Under the pieces are notes generated by a model. The model was not told where the DNA came from. It saw nothing but the letters and a program-made list of their open reading frames with translations, and did not search any database. 64,000 nt of DNA from Istiophorus platypterus. Its lineage: Eukaryota; Chordata; Actinopteri; Istiophoriformes; Istiophoridae. Made by a program: the position numbers and the translations under genes. The stretch covers positions 2,324,001-2,388,000 of the forward strand of contig CM029120.1 of NCBI GenBank assembly GCA_016859345.1, read 5' to 3'. Below are positions 63,001 through 64,000 of this stretch, piece after piece. Within the stretch, counting starts at the first letter, position 1; every line of letters begins with the position of its first letter.

Positions 63001-63646
63001 CTACCATTTTTTTGGTCCACTGCAACATTTTCATATTTATACTCACCAGTGATCACACAAGATTAGATGTAACCTCTGCATTGTTTCATGTGGCATGTTG
63101 TGAAATGCAACATGTCGAATATGTTAGAAGTAAATACTGCAAATAAAAATCTCAATCTGTTATCTTTTGTTTAAATGATCTGTCCATGCATTTTTTTTAA
63201 ATTTTCACAGTGGTGATGTATCTATACATCTATTGTCCATTTGTGTCTCTGCAATATGCAGCATCATTATTCCAGATGTACAAACTGTTTATTCAAATAT
63301 TTGTTTGTGCTGCTAATATGGTTTTAACCCTGTGTTTAAGCAAATAAAATCATTCACATTTTAATTGAATATCTAAGAATCATGCTGTATAACCTTTGTT
63401 GATCTCGATTGCCACAAGAAATTCCACTACTACATCAGTTTCCAGGTTCTCTATTTATTTGGCCATGTAGTGTTTTGTCCGGAGGGAGATTGCTCAGAAT
63501 GTCGGTTACAAGAACCAGAAATTTCATCACACTGGCTCCGACGGGCATCAGGCCTTTTACCACGCAGAGACACAGTTCTGCTTCACTCTTTAAACTACAA
63601 TGGGCTGCATTAACACTGATGTTCCATTTTCCCCTCTTTGTCCCAG
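56653..63646 (+). other. Putative first intron of the syne2-like gene
   Basis: No coding sequence was recognised over these 7 kb. Contents include imperfect CTACTACTGCTG triplets near 58125-58185, (CT)n arrays at 60010-60112 and 60176-60197, and a C14 run at 60304-60317. It ends at the acceptor TTTGTCCCAG before 63647. Additional 5' UTR exons within it cannot be excluded. Confidence 0.4.
60010..60112. repeat. (CT)n microsatellite
   Basis: About 32 uninterrupted CT units (60010-60074), then imperfect CTTT/CTGT-broken units. A shorter CT array lies at 60176-60197. Ser/Leu-rich frames over it are artefacts. Confidence 0.95.
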
Positions 63647-63776
63647 AGAGGTGCCATGCTGCCGGGAGGCTGCGGATGAGAAGAAAGCATGTCGTCAGAC
63701 TTCTGTTCCAGAGATGATGTGGTGGAGAGGGGGTCCATCCCCCTGGACATCGACAACGTCCACATGCTGCTGCAGG
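63647..63776 (+). CDS. syne2: syne2-like (nesprin-2), first coding exon, 5' end of gene
   Basis: The acceptor TTTGTCCCAG ends at 63646 and coding starts at ATG 63689. The frame reads MSSDFCSRDDVVERGSIPLD then IDNVHMLLQ, and ends one base into the next codon at 63776 before GTCAGT. This matches the extreme N-terminus of nesprin-2, just before the actin-binding calponin-homology pair. Human SYNE2 has IDDLHISLQ followed by AEQE, also consistent with a phase 1 break. Nesprin-2 is a giant spectrin-repeat protein of the outer nuclear membrane that links actin to SUN proteins (family knowledge). The CH domains and everything after lie beyond the window. Two ATGs precede the chosen start in the exon: one at 63656 opens a 7-codon frame and one at 63676 is out of frame. 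The assignment rests on about 20 residues plus synteny with KCNH5 and GPHB5; nesprin-1 is less likely because its N-terminus reads DIANVMQRLQ. Confidence 0.75.
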
Positions 63777-64000
63777 GTCAGTCTTGCTTTACTTCAGGAG
63801 AAAATTACAGTAAAGTTCTGACTGAGCATGCAATGATGTTTGGTTTTTATTGAATCTATACGTTCCGGAGCAGGTATTTTTCATGCTTTAAAGACTTAAT
63901 TTTGGTCTCAGCTTTTGGATATTATAGATACCGTGGTGCTATTATAGACCAGTGATTTATTTCAACAAGCATCCAAGCTCAAACTGCGTGAAGGCTCATT
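63777..64000 (+). other. syne2: Start of the next syne2-like intron
   Basis: Begins with the donor GTCAGT and runs to the window edge. No further exon was seen in these 224 bp. Confidence 0.65.

Overview
This window looks like nuclear DNA from a teleost fish, probably a percomorph. The reasons are short exons with GT/AG borders separated by long non-coding DNA, very frequent (TG)n and (AT)n microsatellites, many long G/C homopolymers, and fragments of repeats that I know as common in teleost genomes. It has no bacterial features such as operons, ribosome-binding sites or CRISPR arrays. Nearly all long open frames are by-products of simple repeats. Only about 1.8 kb of coding sequence can be supported.

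Layout. (1) 1-31.4 kb, plus strand: the 3' end of kcnh5 (EAG2 voltage-gated K+ channel). The penultimate coding exon is at 10801-10997, followed by an 18.8 kb intron and the terminal coding exon at 29793-30890. The 3' UTR begins at 30891. (2) 32-49 kb: intergenic DNA (or a very long kcnh5 3' UTR in its first part) with satellites, two MITEs, a MITE fragment and other teleost repeats. I find no gene in it. (3) 49.1-52.2 kb, minus strand: gphb5 (glycoprotein hormone beta-5, thyrostimulin beta), with two confident coding exons and a tentative first exon. (4) 55.4-64 kb, plus strand: the 5' end of a nesprin-2-like gene (syne2). It has an NRF1-type promoter motif, a possible non-coding first exon, a 7 kb intron and the first coding exon (63647-63776). 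The gene runs off the right edge.

KCNH5, GPHB5 and SYNE2 lie in the same neighbourhood of human 14q23, so the order supports the gene calls. Human RHOJ (between KCNH5 and GPHB5) and PPP2R5E/SGPP1 (between GPHB5 and SYNE2) were not seen here. The genes are not known to work together: a neuronal K+ channel, a secreted cystine-knot hormone subunit and a nuclear-envelope linker.

The most unusual structure is a direct duplication of about 650 bp (28679-29327 and 31389-32035) that brackets the terminal kcnh5 exon. Others are a 376 bp MITE with terminal inverted repeats and a TTA target duplication, a PIF/Harbinger-like MITE family (two complete copies and one fragment), a 3.9 kb pair of inverted repeats at 2.2/6.1 kb, a 10-bp-period minisatellite, and a tendency of G-homopolymers to end in a pyrimidine. 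I did not find a convincing new multi-gene system.
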